This document shows, in pieces, positions 1 through 9,316 of a stretch of 64,000 nt of DNA (position 1 is the stretch's first letter; every line of letters begins with the position of its first letter). The stretch lies in NCBI RefSeq assembly GCF_000968375.1, contig NZ_CP009933.1:3782001-3846000 (forward strand). Direction: 5' to 3'. Position numbers and translations under genes: made by a program. Under the pieces are notes generated by a model. It made no database searches. It had not been told where the DNA came from and saw only the letters and a list, made by a program, of their open reading frames with translations. The stretch is from Clostridium scatologenes (lineage in GTDB: Bacteria; Bacillota; Clostridia; Clostridiales; Clostridiaceae).

Positions 1-11
1 TCATAAGAAAT

Positions 12-56
12 GGTACTGTTATATTAGCAATTTTTTAAATCGCTATTAACAGTACC
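12..56. terminator. Hairpin downstream of holA, possible terminator
   Basis: GGTACTGTTA (12-21) pairs perfectly with TAACAGTACC (47-56), with a second short TAGC/GCTA pairing inside. It lies about 165 bases past the holA stop, and both flanks are T-rich but lack a clean T-run, so the direction is uncertain. It may end a gene outside the window as well as the comEC-holA transcript. The rest of 57-219 is AT-rich, and I see no gene in it. Confidence 0.45.
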
Positions 57-219
57 TTATTTAAGTCAAAAAATAATTTTAGTCTCTTAAGAAATTCTTC
101 TAAAATACTTAATTTTAACTTGTTTTTTGTAAAGAACTTTAATTGGAAAATTCTTTTCATCTGTTAATTGTATTTTTACAAAAAGCTGTTTTGCCAAATT
201 AAATAATTATCCACTATAT

Positions 220-1242
220 TTATCCTGTAATAGTATTAATTACTAACAGTTCTATTTCCGTTTTTCCATTTACAGTTGAACTTTTTATTTTCTGCTCACA
301 GTCTAAACATAGTTGTAGTGCATGTTCTAATTGTTTTAAGGTGAATTTTTTACTTTGTCCTATAATTATATCGCATGCATAATCAGACCTTATATTAAGT
401 TCTTTCATAACATCCTGTTTACTTTTTTTATTTTCTAGTAACATCTTTACCCTAAATAAACGATTAAATTGTCTTTCTATCATGTTCAATATATATGGTA
501 TCTTTTCTCCCCTATATATAAGCTCATTTAACACTTCTATAGCTTCTTTTACTTTTTTTTGGGATATAGGGTTTACTAAATCAAAAATATCATCATCATT
601 ACTCTTTAAAAACAACTCTTTTATATCTTCTTTTGTTATAGACTTTTCATAGGTATAACAACATAATTTTTCAACTTCATTCTCAATAATATTTAAATTG
701 TTTTCATCCATAAGACTAGAAAAAACTTTAAGTTCAATTCTTCCAATTTGTTTGCCTCTTGCTTCAAAAAAACTTTTTATTTTTCCTTCAAGCTGCTGAC
801 CTTTAATTTTGTCAGCCTTTACCACACACGCTCTCTTATCTAATTTATATATTTTTTTCCCTGGCTTATCTCTTTTACTTTTGAAAACATCATAAAATAT
901 AAGTATACAATAACCAGGTAAATTAGATATATATTCATAAATCCTATTAAAAATACTATCATTTTTATCTTCTTGAAAAAAAGAGGCTCTATATACTAAT
1001 ACAACTTTTTTATCACTCATGAAAGGTAGTGTTTCACAAGCATTGATAACAGATTCAAAACTTTCTAATGTGCTGCCATCAAATTTAATATAATTTAAAT
1101 CCATAAGATTTTTATCTAAAACTTTATTTACTATAGAATTTATTCCATCTTTCATAAGCTGTTCATCTATTCCACAAAATAAATAACAATTATTTAAAAT
1201 ACCCTTTTTAATATTCTCATTAAAGGTAAATACATCAATCAA
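220..1242 (-). CDS. holA: DNA polymerase III delta subunit
   Basis: Clamp-loader delta subunit, which opens the beta sliding clamp during replication (family knowledge). The roughly 340-residue length, the N-terminal Y-L-F-C-G-x-D-E start of the AAA-like fold and the C-terminal collar-type helices (I-L-N-M-I-E-R-Q-F-N-R-L) fit HolA/YqeN. The longer reading starts at an ATG (1257) that lies inside the GGAGGGG ribosome-binding site, so I prefer the TTG eight bases after that site, giving MIDVFTFNENIKK. It follows comEC on the same strand, the order seen in many Firmicutes. The TTG start is an inference. Confidence 0.88.
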   Translation of the reverse strand: MIDVFTFNENIKKGILNNCYLFCGIDEQLMKDGINSIVNKVLDKNLMDLNYIKFDGSTLESFESVINACETLPFMSDKKVVLVYRASFFQEDKNDSIFNRIYEYISNLPGYCILIFYDVFKSKRDKPGKKIYKLDKRACVVKADKIKGQQLEGKIKSFFEARGKQIGRIELKVFSSLMDENNLNIIENEVEKLCCYTYEKSITKEDIKELFLKSNDDDIFDLVNPISQKKVKEAIEVLNELIYRGEKIPYILNMIERQFNRLFRVKMLLENKKSKQDVMKELNIRSDYACDIIIGQSKKFTLKQLEHALQLCLDCEQKIKSSTVNGKTEIELLVINTITG

Positions 1243-1274
1243 AAAATTCCCCTCCATACCTTATTTTTAATTAA

Positions 1275-1314
1275 AAATTAATAGTTCAAAAAAATCCACA
1301 TTAACTATTAATTT
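1275..1314. repeat. Short palindromic repeat, truncated MITE-like copy
   Basis: Perfect 12-base arms (AAATTAATAGTT at 1275-1286, AACTATTAATTT at 1303-1314) flank a short loop. Bases 1289-1313 are identical to 39657-39681 in the larger repeat at 39.6 kb, and the same core occurs on the other strand at about 58.15 kb. The comEC stop codon (1308-1310) lies inside the right arm, so the element appears to have landed at, or to provide, the end of comEC. Confidence 0.6.
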
Positions 1315-3089
1315 AATTTATATATTTCGTTAAATATTATAGCATATAAAATACACTTTTCCTCATTGCTATAATTGGAATATGTTTTATTATCATTTTT
1401 CAAATATACAGGTAAAACTTCCACTTTGTTATAATTGTTAAAAATACTTCTATCTTTCTTTTCAAAATTGCTACTTAAAATAGCAAATTTATGATTTCCA
1501 TTATAAATACATACATTTATAGAATCATTTTTATAATAATGGATATTCTTCACATATAGGTTGTTATTTAATTTCACTATTCTGCTTTTTTCAGTATTAT
1601 TAATAACTTTATTTACGTTCATTTCTTCTTTTAACTTTATAATATTTTTAGTAGAACTTTCATCATAATTACATATCATTGTACTATCTCTTTTATACTT
1701 TATAACAACTGCTTGTGAATTTTGAAAGTTGATGCAATACACTTTTGGAATAAAATCATAGTTTTCAAAAAACATAGGTATAAGCAGCAAAAAGGGAATA
1801 TATTTATACTTACTGTATCCATGTTTGTATAGTAAACAACTTATAAATATTAAAGTTAAAATTGTACCATCTAAATATGTTAAATTGCTCACTTCAGGAC
1901 ATATTTTTAAAATTAGATAATTTGCTCCATCTAAAGCAATCATTACAAAATTTAAAACCTTACATATAAATTCAAATAATATTTTAGATCCACATAAGAG
2001 AAGCGCCAAATTTCCTAAAATAACTATAATAGAATATATAGGTAGTAAAAACAAATTTCCAATTATAAACCCAGAACTAAAATTTTTTATTGTAAAAGCT
2101 ATATAAGGAAGTGAGAATATTTGAGAGCTCAATGTTACACTTAAAGTTTCATTTAACTTTTGTGGTATTTTATATAAGATTCTGCAAATCTTTTTATAAT
2201 ATATAAGTATACCTAAAGTAGATAAAAAAGATAACATAAACCCTATATCTGTTATATAACATGGTTTTACTAAAAGTATAACTAAAGCTGCCAAACTCAA
2301 AGATGATATGTTGTCGTAGTTTTTAAATAACACTTTTGACAATTTAAATACCAATATCATAATAAATGATCTTATAGTGGCTGGTTGCATTCCTGTAAAT
2401 AGGACATATATAAGAGAAAATACTATTGCTAGCCTCAATCCTATAAACTTTTCAAGTACTTTATATATTATTGCAATATGAAATCCAGATACACTAATTG
2501 CATGAATAACACCTAATTTTTGAAATTGACTTTTAGAATCTTTAGAAAGATATTGAGTATCTCCATAACAAAGAGACATTATTACAGCGGCCTTATCTTC
2601 GCCTAAATTCTGTTTTAATTGTACATAAATATTTCTTTTTACTTGATATAAATAAAAAATAAAATCTTTTTTGCAATATTCACAACTATTTAGTGTATAT
2701 ACTCCTACTACTCCTCTTTCAAAATCTACTTCTTTTTTGAACTTACCATGAGCATTAATTTTTTCCCCTTCTTTAATCTTAGCAATGTTCCCTTTTAGTA
2801 TTAGCTTTCTTCCTTTATAGTTCGCCATGTAATAATAATTCTTTTTTTCGGCTACTCTTATACTGACATTTTGAGGTATTTCAATATAAAAATATATCAT
2901 AAAACTAAAAACGCCAACAAAAAAGAAAGAAACATTTATAAAGAGAAATTTTTTATCTAAGGTAAAAAAACATATAGCAAAAAAGGATGCAGCGATAACT
3001 GCACCCACTATACTACTCTTAAATAACATCAAAGTAGAGAGGCATCCCATAAACAATGAAATAGTGTAATATACTAATGGCTTTTTCAT
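1308..3089 (-). CDS. comEC: ComEC/Rec2-family DNA uptake channel, C-terminal domain degenerate
   Basis: Polytopic membrane protein of the competence DNA-channel family. A short N-terminal hydrophobic and OB-like region is followed by the Competence domain, with the typical stretch G-D-T-Q-Y-L-S at about residue 177 and H-A-I-S-V-S-G-F-H around 195-203, then many membrane helices to about residue 440. ComEC proteins of about 750 residues end in a metallo-beta-lactamase domain. This one stops at 593, and the tail (V-Y-C-I-N-F-Q-N-S-Q-A-V-V-I) resembles the start of that domain without the D-V-G-Q-G-D or H-x-H-x-D-H metal ligands. A strong AGGAGGGG site precedes the ATG. A transport role is plausible; nuclease activity looks lost. 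Confidence 0.85.
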   Translation of the reverse strand: MKKPLVYYTISLFMGCLSTLMLFKSSIVGAVIAASFFAICFFTLDKKFLFINVSFFFVGVFSFMIYFYIEIPQNVSIRVAEKKNYYYMANYKGRKLILKGNIAKIKEGEKINAHGKFKKEVDFERGVVGVYTLNSCEYCKKDFIFYLYQVKRNIYVQLKQNLGEDKAAVIMSLCYGDTQYLSKDSKSQFQKLGVIHAISVSGFHIAIIYKVLEKFIGLRLAIVFSLIYVLFTGMQPATIRSFIMILVFKLSKVLFKNYDNISSLSLAALVILLVKPCYITDIGFMLSFLSTLGILIYYKKICRILYKIPQKLNETLSVTLSSQIFSLPYIAFTIKNFSSGFIIGNLFLLPIYSIIVILGNLALLLCGSKILFEFICKVLNFVMIALDGANYLILKICPEVSNLTYLDGTILTLIFISCLLYKHGYSKYKYIPFLLLIPMFFENYDFIPKVYCINFQNSQAVVIKYKRDSTMICNYDESSTKNIIKLKEEMNVNKVINNTEKSRIVKLNNNLYVKNIHYYKNDSINVCIYNGNHKFAILSSNFEKKDRSIFNNYNKVEVLPVYLKNDNKTYSNYSNEEKCILYAIIFNEIYKLN

Positions 3090-3133
3090 TATTTATCCCC
3101 TCCTGCCATTGATTCTATCCAAATAGCAGAATA

Positions 3134-5731
3134 CTAATCATATATTTCTTCTTTATCAAATTTTTTAAATAGACATATTATAAACCAAATACCTATAATT
3201 ATACCTACAATTCTTAAATACTCCATATTAAATATAGTATTTTTTCCTGAAATAAGATATAAAATGCCACATTGTATAATAAAGTTTATAAATACAATAA
3301 AATTTGAAAGTTTATTTTTGAAAAATAGTTTATTAGAAAAACTATAAGTAAATATAACTGCATTTAGGTTTAATATACCAAATGATAAAGCTTGAGCAAA
3401 TATTATTCCTTTACTATATCCAAACTGAAAGGCTAAAAATGCTGCTGCCCCCATTAGAACACCATTAAATATTATAAAAGACATATTATCCTTTATAATT
3501 GTTTTGTCTATTATGTACCCATCACATTCATTCTTTTCGTTTTTATATTGATATGCAATAGCTATGCAAGATAAAGTCATTGCTATAAAGCTAAATATCA
3601 ATCCCTCTCCTAAAATAAATGGAACTTCTTTTTTATACAAATGAATAATAGAGGTAAACGTAATCATAGCTGTACTATTAGTAATCACATATAAGATTAT
3701 CTTCTTCATTAAACTTATTATCTTTCTGCTATCTTCAATGGAATTTAAAATTTGTAAAAAGTTGATATCATTAACAAATATATCTGCTAATTTTTTTACT
3801 ATATTACTACTTGAGGTGGTAATTCCTACATCTGAAACTCTTAAAGCAGGTAAATCTGTTAGCTTTGACCCTGTAATAGCTGTAATATATCCATACTCTT
3901 TTAAATCTCTTATTATTTTAACTTTATGCTTTGAATCTATTCTGGAAAAAATATTTATTTTATCTCCAATTCTTTTAAATTCTTCATCAGGCATATTATC
4001 TATTTCAACACCAGATAATATTTGCTGTATATTAGATATAGTACCCAATTTTTTTCCTAAAGCAAGAGCTGTAAGTTTATTATCTTCAGTAATTATAATA
4101 GGTTTGATATTTAAAAAATCACTTTTTTCAATTGCTTCTATAGAATCTTCTCTTATAGTATTTTCAAAGCCAAACAATCCTGAAAAAACCAAATGACTTT
4201 CTATATTTTCATTTAAACTAGGCTCATAAATAAAGTTTCTATATGCTGTAGCAATAACTGATAAACATTCATTAGACATTTCTATATCTGCCTGTTTTAT
4301 CTTTTCTATATCCTCATCTGTTATTTCTACTTCTAAACCATCTTTCATAATATAAGTACATCTAGCTAATATGGAATCTACTGCTCCCTTAACATTAGCT
4401 CTGCAATTCTCATCTACAATGTTTAAGGTTGTCATCATTCTTCTTTCAGTATCAAAGGATATTTGCTTAATCCTTTTATGTCTTCTTTCTAAATCTCTTT
4501 TATCTATTCCATTTTCCCTTGCAAACTTTACTAAAGCAATTTCCATTAAATCATCCTTAGGATTTTCTAATTTACCTGCAATACTCTTTGTATCATTACA
4601 TAATAAACCTATATTAGTCATTCTATATATATTTACATCTTTGTCTTCAGATATTCCCTGTCTCAACTCTTCACCTAATGCATCAATCAAAACCTCATCA
4701 GAATATATTTTTGCTACTTTCATCTTATTAGTAGAAAAAGCACCTACTTTGTCTGTACATATAACCGAAACTTGAGATAACTTTTCTATAACAGATAAGT
4801 TTTTAAAAACTATAGATTGTTTTTTTGCTATTTTAAGTAAAATTGCAGATACAATGGACACAATTACTATCATTGTTTGTGGTATAGAATTTAATATCAT
4901 AGTTGAAGAAAATTTAAGTAAGTATTTTATATTTTCTTTTTGCATAAAATCGATACACAGAATTACCGCTAAAGGTATTAATATAAATAAGGCAAATAAA
5001 TTTAATATACCATTAAGTCGTTCATTAAAGGATTTACCATTTTCCTTTTCTCCTAAAAATAATTTTATTATATTAGATATTTGAGTATTCATTCCAGTAG
5101 CTATTACTATTCCTGTACCACTTCCATCTACCACATAAGATGATTTAAATAGTATATTTTTCATATCTGATAGTTTTAATTCTTTATCTATTATTTTTGT
5201 TTCATATTTTTCTGCTATAAAACTTTTTCCTGTAACAGCACTCTCATTTATCTTTAATTCATCACTTTCAATAACTCTCAAATCTGCTTGTACAACTTCA
5301 CCTTTACCTACTATTACAATATCTCCAACTACTAAATTCTCTGCAGGTACTTTTAAAGTTCTTCCTTCTCTAACTACTCTAGCATTTCCAATATTTAATC
5401 TTTGTAGTGTTTTTAAATTTTTTCCTTGATTATATTCACTTAATACAACAAATAAAAAATTAATTATAATTACAAAAAAAACTATAGAAGAAGAAATATA
5501 TTGATGTAAATAAATAAACACTATAGAAATTAAAACTAATATTATCATCCAGAAGTTTTTAATTTGATTTTTAATTAACTTTCCTAGTCTAGGCGGTCTA
5601 GGAACTTTTATTTTATTATTACCATATTTATCTCTATGAGGCTTTACTTGTTCCTCATCTAATCCTGAATATATGTTGCTTCCAAAATTTTTAACAACTT
5701 CACTCCAAGGCTTGTCATACCATTCAATCAT
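3134..5731 (-). CDS. P-type ATPase-like membrane protein with altered catalytic motifs
   Basis: Full-length (865 residues) type II P-type ATPase architecture: N-terminal cation-ATPase domain, helices M1-M2 (about 59-97), actuator domain, M3-M4 (about 243-300), P and N domains, and a C-terminal helix bundle from about 660. The phosphorylation Asp327 remains, but D-K-T-G-T-L-T reads D-K-V-G-A-F-S. The actuator T-G-E-S is T-G-K-S (167-170), T-G-D is T-E-D (548-550), T-G-D-G-V-N-D is T-G-S-K-L-T-D (620-626), and P-E-G-L-P in M4 is P-Q-T-M (284-287). The nucleotide-site K-G-A (448-450) is kept. The frame has no breaks and a good AAGGTG site. It is probably a non-pumping pseudo-ATPase; the ion is unknown. 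It lies 44 bases upstream of comEC. Confidence 0.85.
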   Translation of the reverse strand: MIEWYDKPWSEVVKNFGSNIYSGLDEEQVKPHRDKYGNNKIKVPRPPRLGKLIKNQIKNFWMIILVLISIVFIYLHQYISSSIVFFVIIINFLFVVLSEYNQGKNLKTLQRLNIGNARVVREGRTLKVPAENLVVGDIVIVGKGEVVQADLRVIESDELKINESAVTGKSFIAEKYETKIIDKELKLSDMKNILFKSSYVVDGSGTGIVIATGMNTQISNIIKLFLGEKENGKSFNERLNGILNLFALFILIPLAVILCIDFMQKENIKYLLKFSSTMILNSIPQTMIVIVSIVSAILLKIAKKQSIVFKNLSVIEKLSQVSVICTDKVGAFSTNKMKVAKIYSDEVLIDALGEELRQGISEDKDVNIYRMTNIGLLCNDTKSIAGKLENPKDDLMEIALVKFARENGIDKRDLERRHKRIKQISFDTERRMMTTLNIVDENCRANVKGAVDSILARCTYIMKDGLEVEITDEDIEKIKQADIEMSNECLSVIATAYRNFIYEPSLNENIESHLVFSGLFGFENTIREDSIEAIEKSDFLNIKPIIITEDNKLTALALGKKLGTISNIQQILSGVEIDNMPDEEFKRIGDKINIFSRIDSKHKVKIIRDLKEYGYITAITGSKLTDLPALRVSDVGITTSSSNIVKKLADIFVNDINFLQILNSIEDSRKIISLMKKIILYVITNSTAMITFTSIIHLYKKEVPFILGEGLIFSFIAMTLSCIAIAYQYKNEKNECDGYIIDKTIIKDNMSFIIFNGVLMGAAAFLAFQFGYSKGIIFAQALSFGILNLNAVIFTYSFSNKLFFKNKLSNFIVFINFIIQCGILYLISGKNTIFNMEYLRIVGIIIGIWFIICLFKKFDKEEIYD

Positions 5732-5882
5732 AAGTTTTCACCTTTCTATAAATTAAGTAAGTTTTATCCATATTATATCCTTATTTTAATAGTCGTTTCA
5801 TAGATAAAAGACTTTAATACATAGTAACTATAAAAGCAATAGTACAACTAAACAACCATTGACATTAATTAATACTATCTTA

Positions 5883-7673
5883 TCAAACACTATCAATTTT
5901 AAGAATTTCTAAAGCTTCTCTATCTATTACACCAAACAGTTTTATAGAATTTGTTATCTCCTTTTTAGCCATATCTATATATCCATGTTTATTATACAAC
6001 TTTCCAAGCTGCAATAATACTGACTTATCACTTATTAAGTTTAATAAATCCAATGATTTTTCAAATTTATCTAATTCCTTGTTTATAAGAATAATTTCAC
6101 AAATTTCAAATATAGTTGAGGTATAGCTTGTTTCATTTTCATCTTCAGATAAAGTAGATGTTGGTTTATCTGTAACAATATTAAAAAACTGCCTATATAC
6201 TTGAAATGCCTTTTTATTATGATATAATAATTTATTTTCATTAAATCCACTTATTACCTTTAATGCTAGCTCATATTTATTCATAATAACATAACAAATA
6301 ATCTTATACATCATAGCTTGAAAATAATATAGATTATCCTGAAATATATTTTTTGTATATTCAATGCATTCATCAAATTTTGATGATCTTATTAAGCATT
6401 TTATTTTAAAGAACTTAAGTTCCTCTGGAATACCTGTTTCTATTTCATATTTATTTATATATTCTAATGCTGTTTCATAATATCCTTCCATGTAAAATAA
6501 ATCTGCAGCTATAAAATATTTCCTTGGAAAATCAGTGAAAAATTTTTCTATGCTTTTCTTAAATTCATCCATCGGTATTTGCTTTTCTTTTAATATATGA
6601 GCAATATTGTATAGTGGTACTAAATAATCAGGTTTCAGTTTTATTGTTTGAATACAATAATCATATGCTGTATCATAATCTTTAAGTTTCATATATATTT
6701 GTGCTAACTCATAAGTTGCTTTAAATCCATCTGTTCCATAAATAAATTTAAATATTAAAGGTGTTGCTCCCATTTCTATGCATTTTTCAAAAGCCTTTAT
6801 TGCTAAAGTAGGTTTATCTTGTATACTTAGTATTAAACCTTTAAAATAATACAAGTCTGTACACTGTGAATAGTATTTAAGTCCAGTCTCTATAAATTCA
6901 AGAGCTTTATTATAATATTCCAAGTTATAGTTACTCATAACTATTCTTTCAATTAATCTTGGGCCGAAACCTGTGGTTTCATCAAATCCCTCATATGCCT
7001 TATAATAGCTTTCCAATGCATTTTTTTCATTATTTATGAAAGAATATTCGTTACCCAAATTAAAATAATTAAATTTACTTTGTGGATTCTTTTTTATCTC
7101 TTCCTCTAAAATAGTGATATTTCTTTTACTTTTATTCTTACTTATTAAACTATTATTCAAGTGTTCATAATGATATATTTTTATGAATTCCCCTTTTTCT
7201 TTAGTAGAATGGTTCTTATTTATTAATTGGCTGTATATAACCCCTTCATAACTATATCCATAATTATTTTTAAAAAGCCTTGGATTCAAATTTATAGTTA
7301 AATTGTTACTTGATTGAATTCCAAAATAACACATTATCTCAAACAAATAAACTGTATTCTCATCCAGATTTGTAACTAGCATTTTAAATTTTTCTTTATC
7401 TTCCTTGCAAAATTCATCATCTGCATCCATGATTAAAACCCAATCTTTTGTTGCATACTTAAGTGACTCATTCATTGCAGCACTAAAATCATTGCACCAT
7501 TGAAAATAATAAGCCTTTACCCCATAAATTTTTGCTATTTCTACTGTATTATCAGTAGAACCTATATCAACTATTATTATTTCATCTACTATATCTTTAA
7601 CACTTTCAACACACCTTGAAAGATTTTCTTTCTCATCTTTTACAATAATGCATAAACTAATTTCACATGCCAT
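5883..7673 (-). CDS. Family 2 glycosyltransferase with TPR repeats
   Basis: The first 110 residues form a GT-A family 2 glycosyltransferase: S-L-C-I-I-V-K-D-E-x-x-N-L, then D-E-I-I-I-V-D-I-G-S-T-D-N-T, then the metal/nucleotide motif D-A-D-D-E. Residues from about 180 to the end are helical tetratricopeptide-type repeats (for example F-N-L-G-N-E-Y and Y-Y-F-K-G-L-I-L). No signal peptide or membrane helix is visible, so it is probably cytoplasmic. Such GT2-TPR proteins modify proteins or surface glycans, but the acceptor cannot be read from the sequence. The start is the ATG after GAGGTG; a GTG and an ATG lie 9-12 bases upstream. It stands alone between its neighbours. Confidence 0.78.
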   Translation of the reverse strand: MACEISLCIIVKDEKENLSRCVESVKDIVDEIIIVDIGSTDNTVEIAKIYGVKAYYFQWCNDFSAAMNESLKYATKDWVLIMDADDEFCKEDKEKFKMLVTNLDENTVYLFEIMCYFGIQSSNNLTINLNPRLFKNNYGYSYEGVIYSQLINKNHSTKEKGEFIKIYHYEHLNNSLISKNKSKRNITILEEEIKKNPQSKFNYFNLGNEYSFINNEKNALESYYKAYEGFDETTGFGPRLIERIVMSNYNLEYYNKALEFIETGLKYYSQCTDLYYFKGLILSIQDKPTLAIKAFEKCIEMGATPLIFKFIYGTDGFKATYELAQIYMKLKDYDTAYDYCIQTIKLKPDYLVPLYNIAHILKEKQIPMDEFKKSIEKFFTDFPRKYFIAADLFYMEGYYETALEYINKYEIETGIPEELKFFKIKCLIRSSKFDECIEYTKNIFQDNLYYFQAMMYKIICYVIMNKYELALKVISGFNENKLLYHNKKAFQVYRQFFNIVTDKPTSTLSEDENETSYTSTIFEICEIILINKELDKFEKSLDLLNLISDKSVLLQLGKLYNKHGYIDMAKKEITNSIKLFGVIDREALEILKIDSV

Positions 7674-7828
7674 TTCATTCATCACCTCATTATATTTTTC
7701 ATTTAGTATTAATGATTGGATTTAGTTGCAATACATTTTTACAGCATTATTAATTCAATGTATATTATGAATTAAAATTAAAAAGTGTGTACTAAAAAAT
7801 ATCTACTAATTTTTTGTATTAACTAATA

Positions 7829-7870
7829 TATAAAAACAACACAATAAAAAATAATTTTTCACTGTGTTGT
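7829..7870 (-). terminator. Terminator of the thiamine operon
   Basis: On the minus strand ACAACACA (7863-7870 complement) pairs with TGTGTTGT (7836-7843 complement), followed at once by a run of five T and further T-rich sequence. It begins 12 bases past the thiE stop. The remaining part of the 7674-7881 gap shows no gene. Confidence 0.75.
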
Positions 7871-7881
7871 CCACTAAATAT

Positions 7882-8496
7882 TTACCTACTAATTAAATTT
7901 TTAGATGCTTGTCTTATGTCATCCTTTCCAAGTATAGCTGATATTACAGAAATTCCATTAATTCCTGTGGATAAAACTTCTTTAAAATTTGTTTCATCTA
8001 TTCCTCCAATAGCTACCGAAGGTATTTTTACACTATTACATACTTCTTTAAGCCCTTTAATTCCAATAGGAGTTTTTATATCTTTTTTAGTACCAGTATA
8101 AAATACAGTTCCTATGCCTAAATAATCTGCTCCATCCCTTTCAGCCTCTACAGCTTCTTTTACATTTCCTGCTGAAATACCTATAATTTTTTCTTCACCT
8201 AATATTTTTCTTGCAAACTTTATGGGCATATCACTTTGTCCTAAATGTACTCCTTCTGCATCTATAGCTTGGGCTATATCTATCCTATCATTTATTATTA
8301 TAGGAACTTTATAGTGCTTTGTAACCTCTTTTACTTCTAACGCTACATTATAGAATTCCCTAGTTGAAATACTTTTTTCTCTCACTTGAACTAAAGTAAC
8401 CCCTCCTAAAATTGCTTCTTCAACAACATTCTTTAAACTTCTACCTTTTAAAAAACTTCTATCTGTTATAAGATATAAGCCATAATCTATTTCCAT
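7882..8496 (-). CDS. thiE: Thiamine-phosphate synthase
   Basis: Joins HMP pyrophosphate and thiazole phosphate to make thiamine monophosphate. The 204-residue TIM barrel shows Y-L-I-T-D, the V-Q-V-R-E-K substrate/Mg region near residue 36, I-I-I-N-D-R-I-D at about 66-73, H-L-G-Q-S-D near 86, G-I-G-T-V-F-Y-T-G-T-K and a phosphate-binding I-G-G-I end, all typical of ThiE. It overlaps the 3' end of thiM by ten bases, which indicates translational coupling. It is the last gene of the riboswitch-controlled operon. Confidence 0.95.
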   Translation of the reverse strand: MEIDYGLYLITDRSFLKGRSLKNVVEEAILGGVTLVQVREKSISTREFYNVALEVKEVTKHYKVPIIINDRIDIAQAIDAEGVHLGQSDMPIKFARKILGEEKIIGISAGNVKEAVEAERDGADYLGIGTVFYTGTKKDIKTPIGIKGLKEVCNSVKIPSVAIGGIDETNFKEVLSTGINGISVISAILGKDDIRQASKNLISR

Positions 8497-9299
8497 ATGA
8501 TTTTTCCTTCTTCCTTCAATTTTTCTTCTGATAAGCAGAAAATATGATCCATAAGTTTAACTTTAAAAGATCCAGGAAATTTAGCTTCTTCATAAGCACC
8601 TTCTCCTGCTATATTCATTGAAAGTACAGCTGTTACAGCAGCTATAAATTTATCTTCATAACTTCCAGCAGTACCACCACAAAGTGCTCCAAGCATACAT
8701 CCTGATCCAGTAACTTTTGTAAACATCTCTGTACCATTTTGAATAATTGCACTTCTTTTTCCATCTGTAATAAAATCTTCTTTTCCTGTGGCTGCAATTA
8801 CACAATTATATTTGCTTGCAAGGCTAATACATGCTTCTAATGCTCCTTCAGAACCTTCAAGAGAATCTACACCCCTTACCTTTGATGCCTCACCAGCTAA
8901 GAATTTTATTTCTCCAATATTGCCTTTTATAATATCCACACGACCTACTTCAAATATTCTATTTATTACAGAAAGTTTTCTTGGTATAGCTCCACAAGCC
9001 ACAGGATCTAATACTACAGGTATATTATTTTGTTTTGCAGATATACTTGCAAGTACTGCAGCTTCTTCTTGTTCTTTGGTTAAAGTTCCAACATTTATAT
9101 ATAATGCTGAGGATAACTTTACAAAATCAAAAACTTCATCATAAGCTTCACACATAGCTGGTGAAGCACCAAAAGATAAAAGTATATTTGCACAATCATT
9201 TATTGTTACATAATTTGTTATACAGTGCACCAATGGAACTCTTTTTCTAAGTTTTACTAAATTTTCGGCCACTTTATCCATCATGTTTAAATCATTCAT
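8487..9299 (-). CDS. thiM: Hydroxyethylthiazole kinase
   Basis: Phosphorylates 4-methyl-5-hydroxyethylthiazole, a salvage step. It shows P-L-V-H-C-I-T-N-Y-V-T near residue 23, the A-S-P-A-M substrate motif, V-L-D-P-V-A-C-G-A, and the ribokinase-like anion hole T-G-S-G-C-M-L-G with its catalytic Cys. The upstream TTG (9314) lies in front of the GGGGGAA ribosome-binding site; the ATG seven bases after that site is the better start, giving 271 residues. It sits between thiD and thiE. Confidence 0.94.
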   Translation of the reverse strand: MNDLNMMDKVAENLVKLRKRVPLVHCITNYVTINDCANILLSFGASPAMCEAYDEVFDFVKLSSALYINVGTLTKEQEEAAVLASISAKQNNIPVVLDPVACGAIPRKLSVINRIFEVGRVDIIKGNIGEIKFLAGEASKVRGVDSLEGSEGALEACISLASKYNCVIAATGKEDFITDGKRSAIIQNGTEMFTKVTGSGCMLGALCGGTAGSYEDKFIAAVTAVLSMNIAGEGAYEEAKFPGSFKVKLMDHIFCLSEEKLKEEGKIIWK

Positions 9300-9316
9300 T
9301 TTCGATTCCCCCAATA

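Noticed and set aside
3738..5084. Several plus-strand open frames opposite the P-type ATPase
   Set aside because: They lie antisense to a clear full-length gene, have no ribosome-binding sites or recognisable domains, and share its codon-derived bias.
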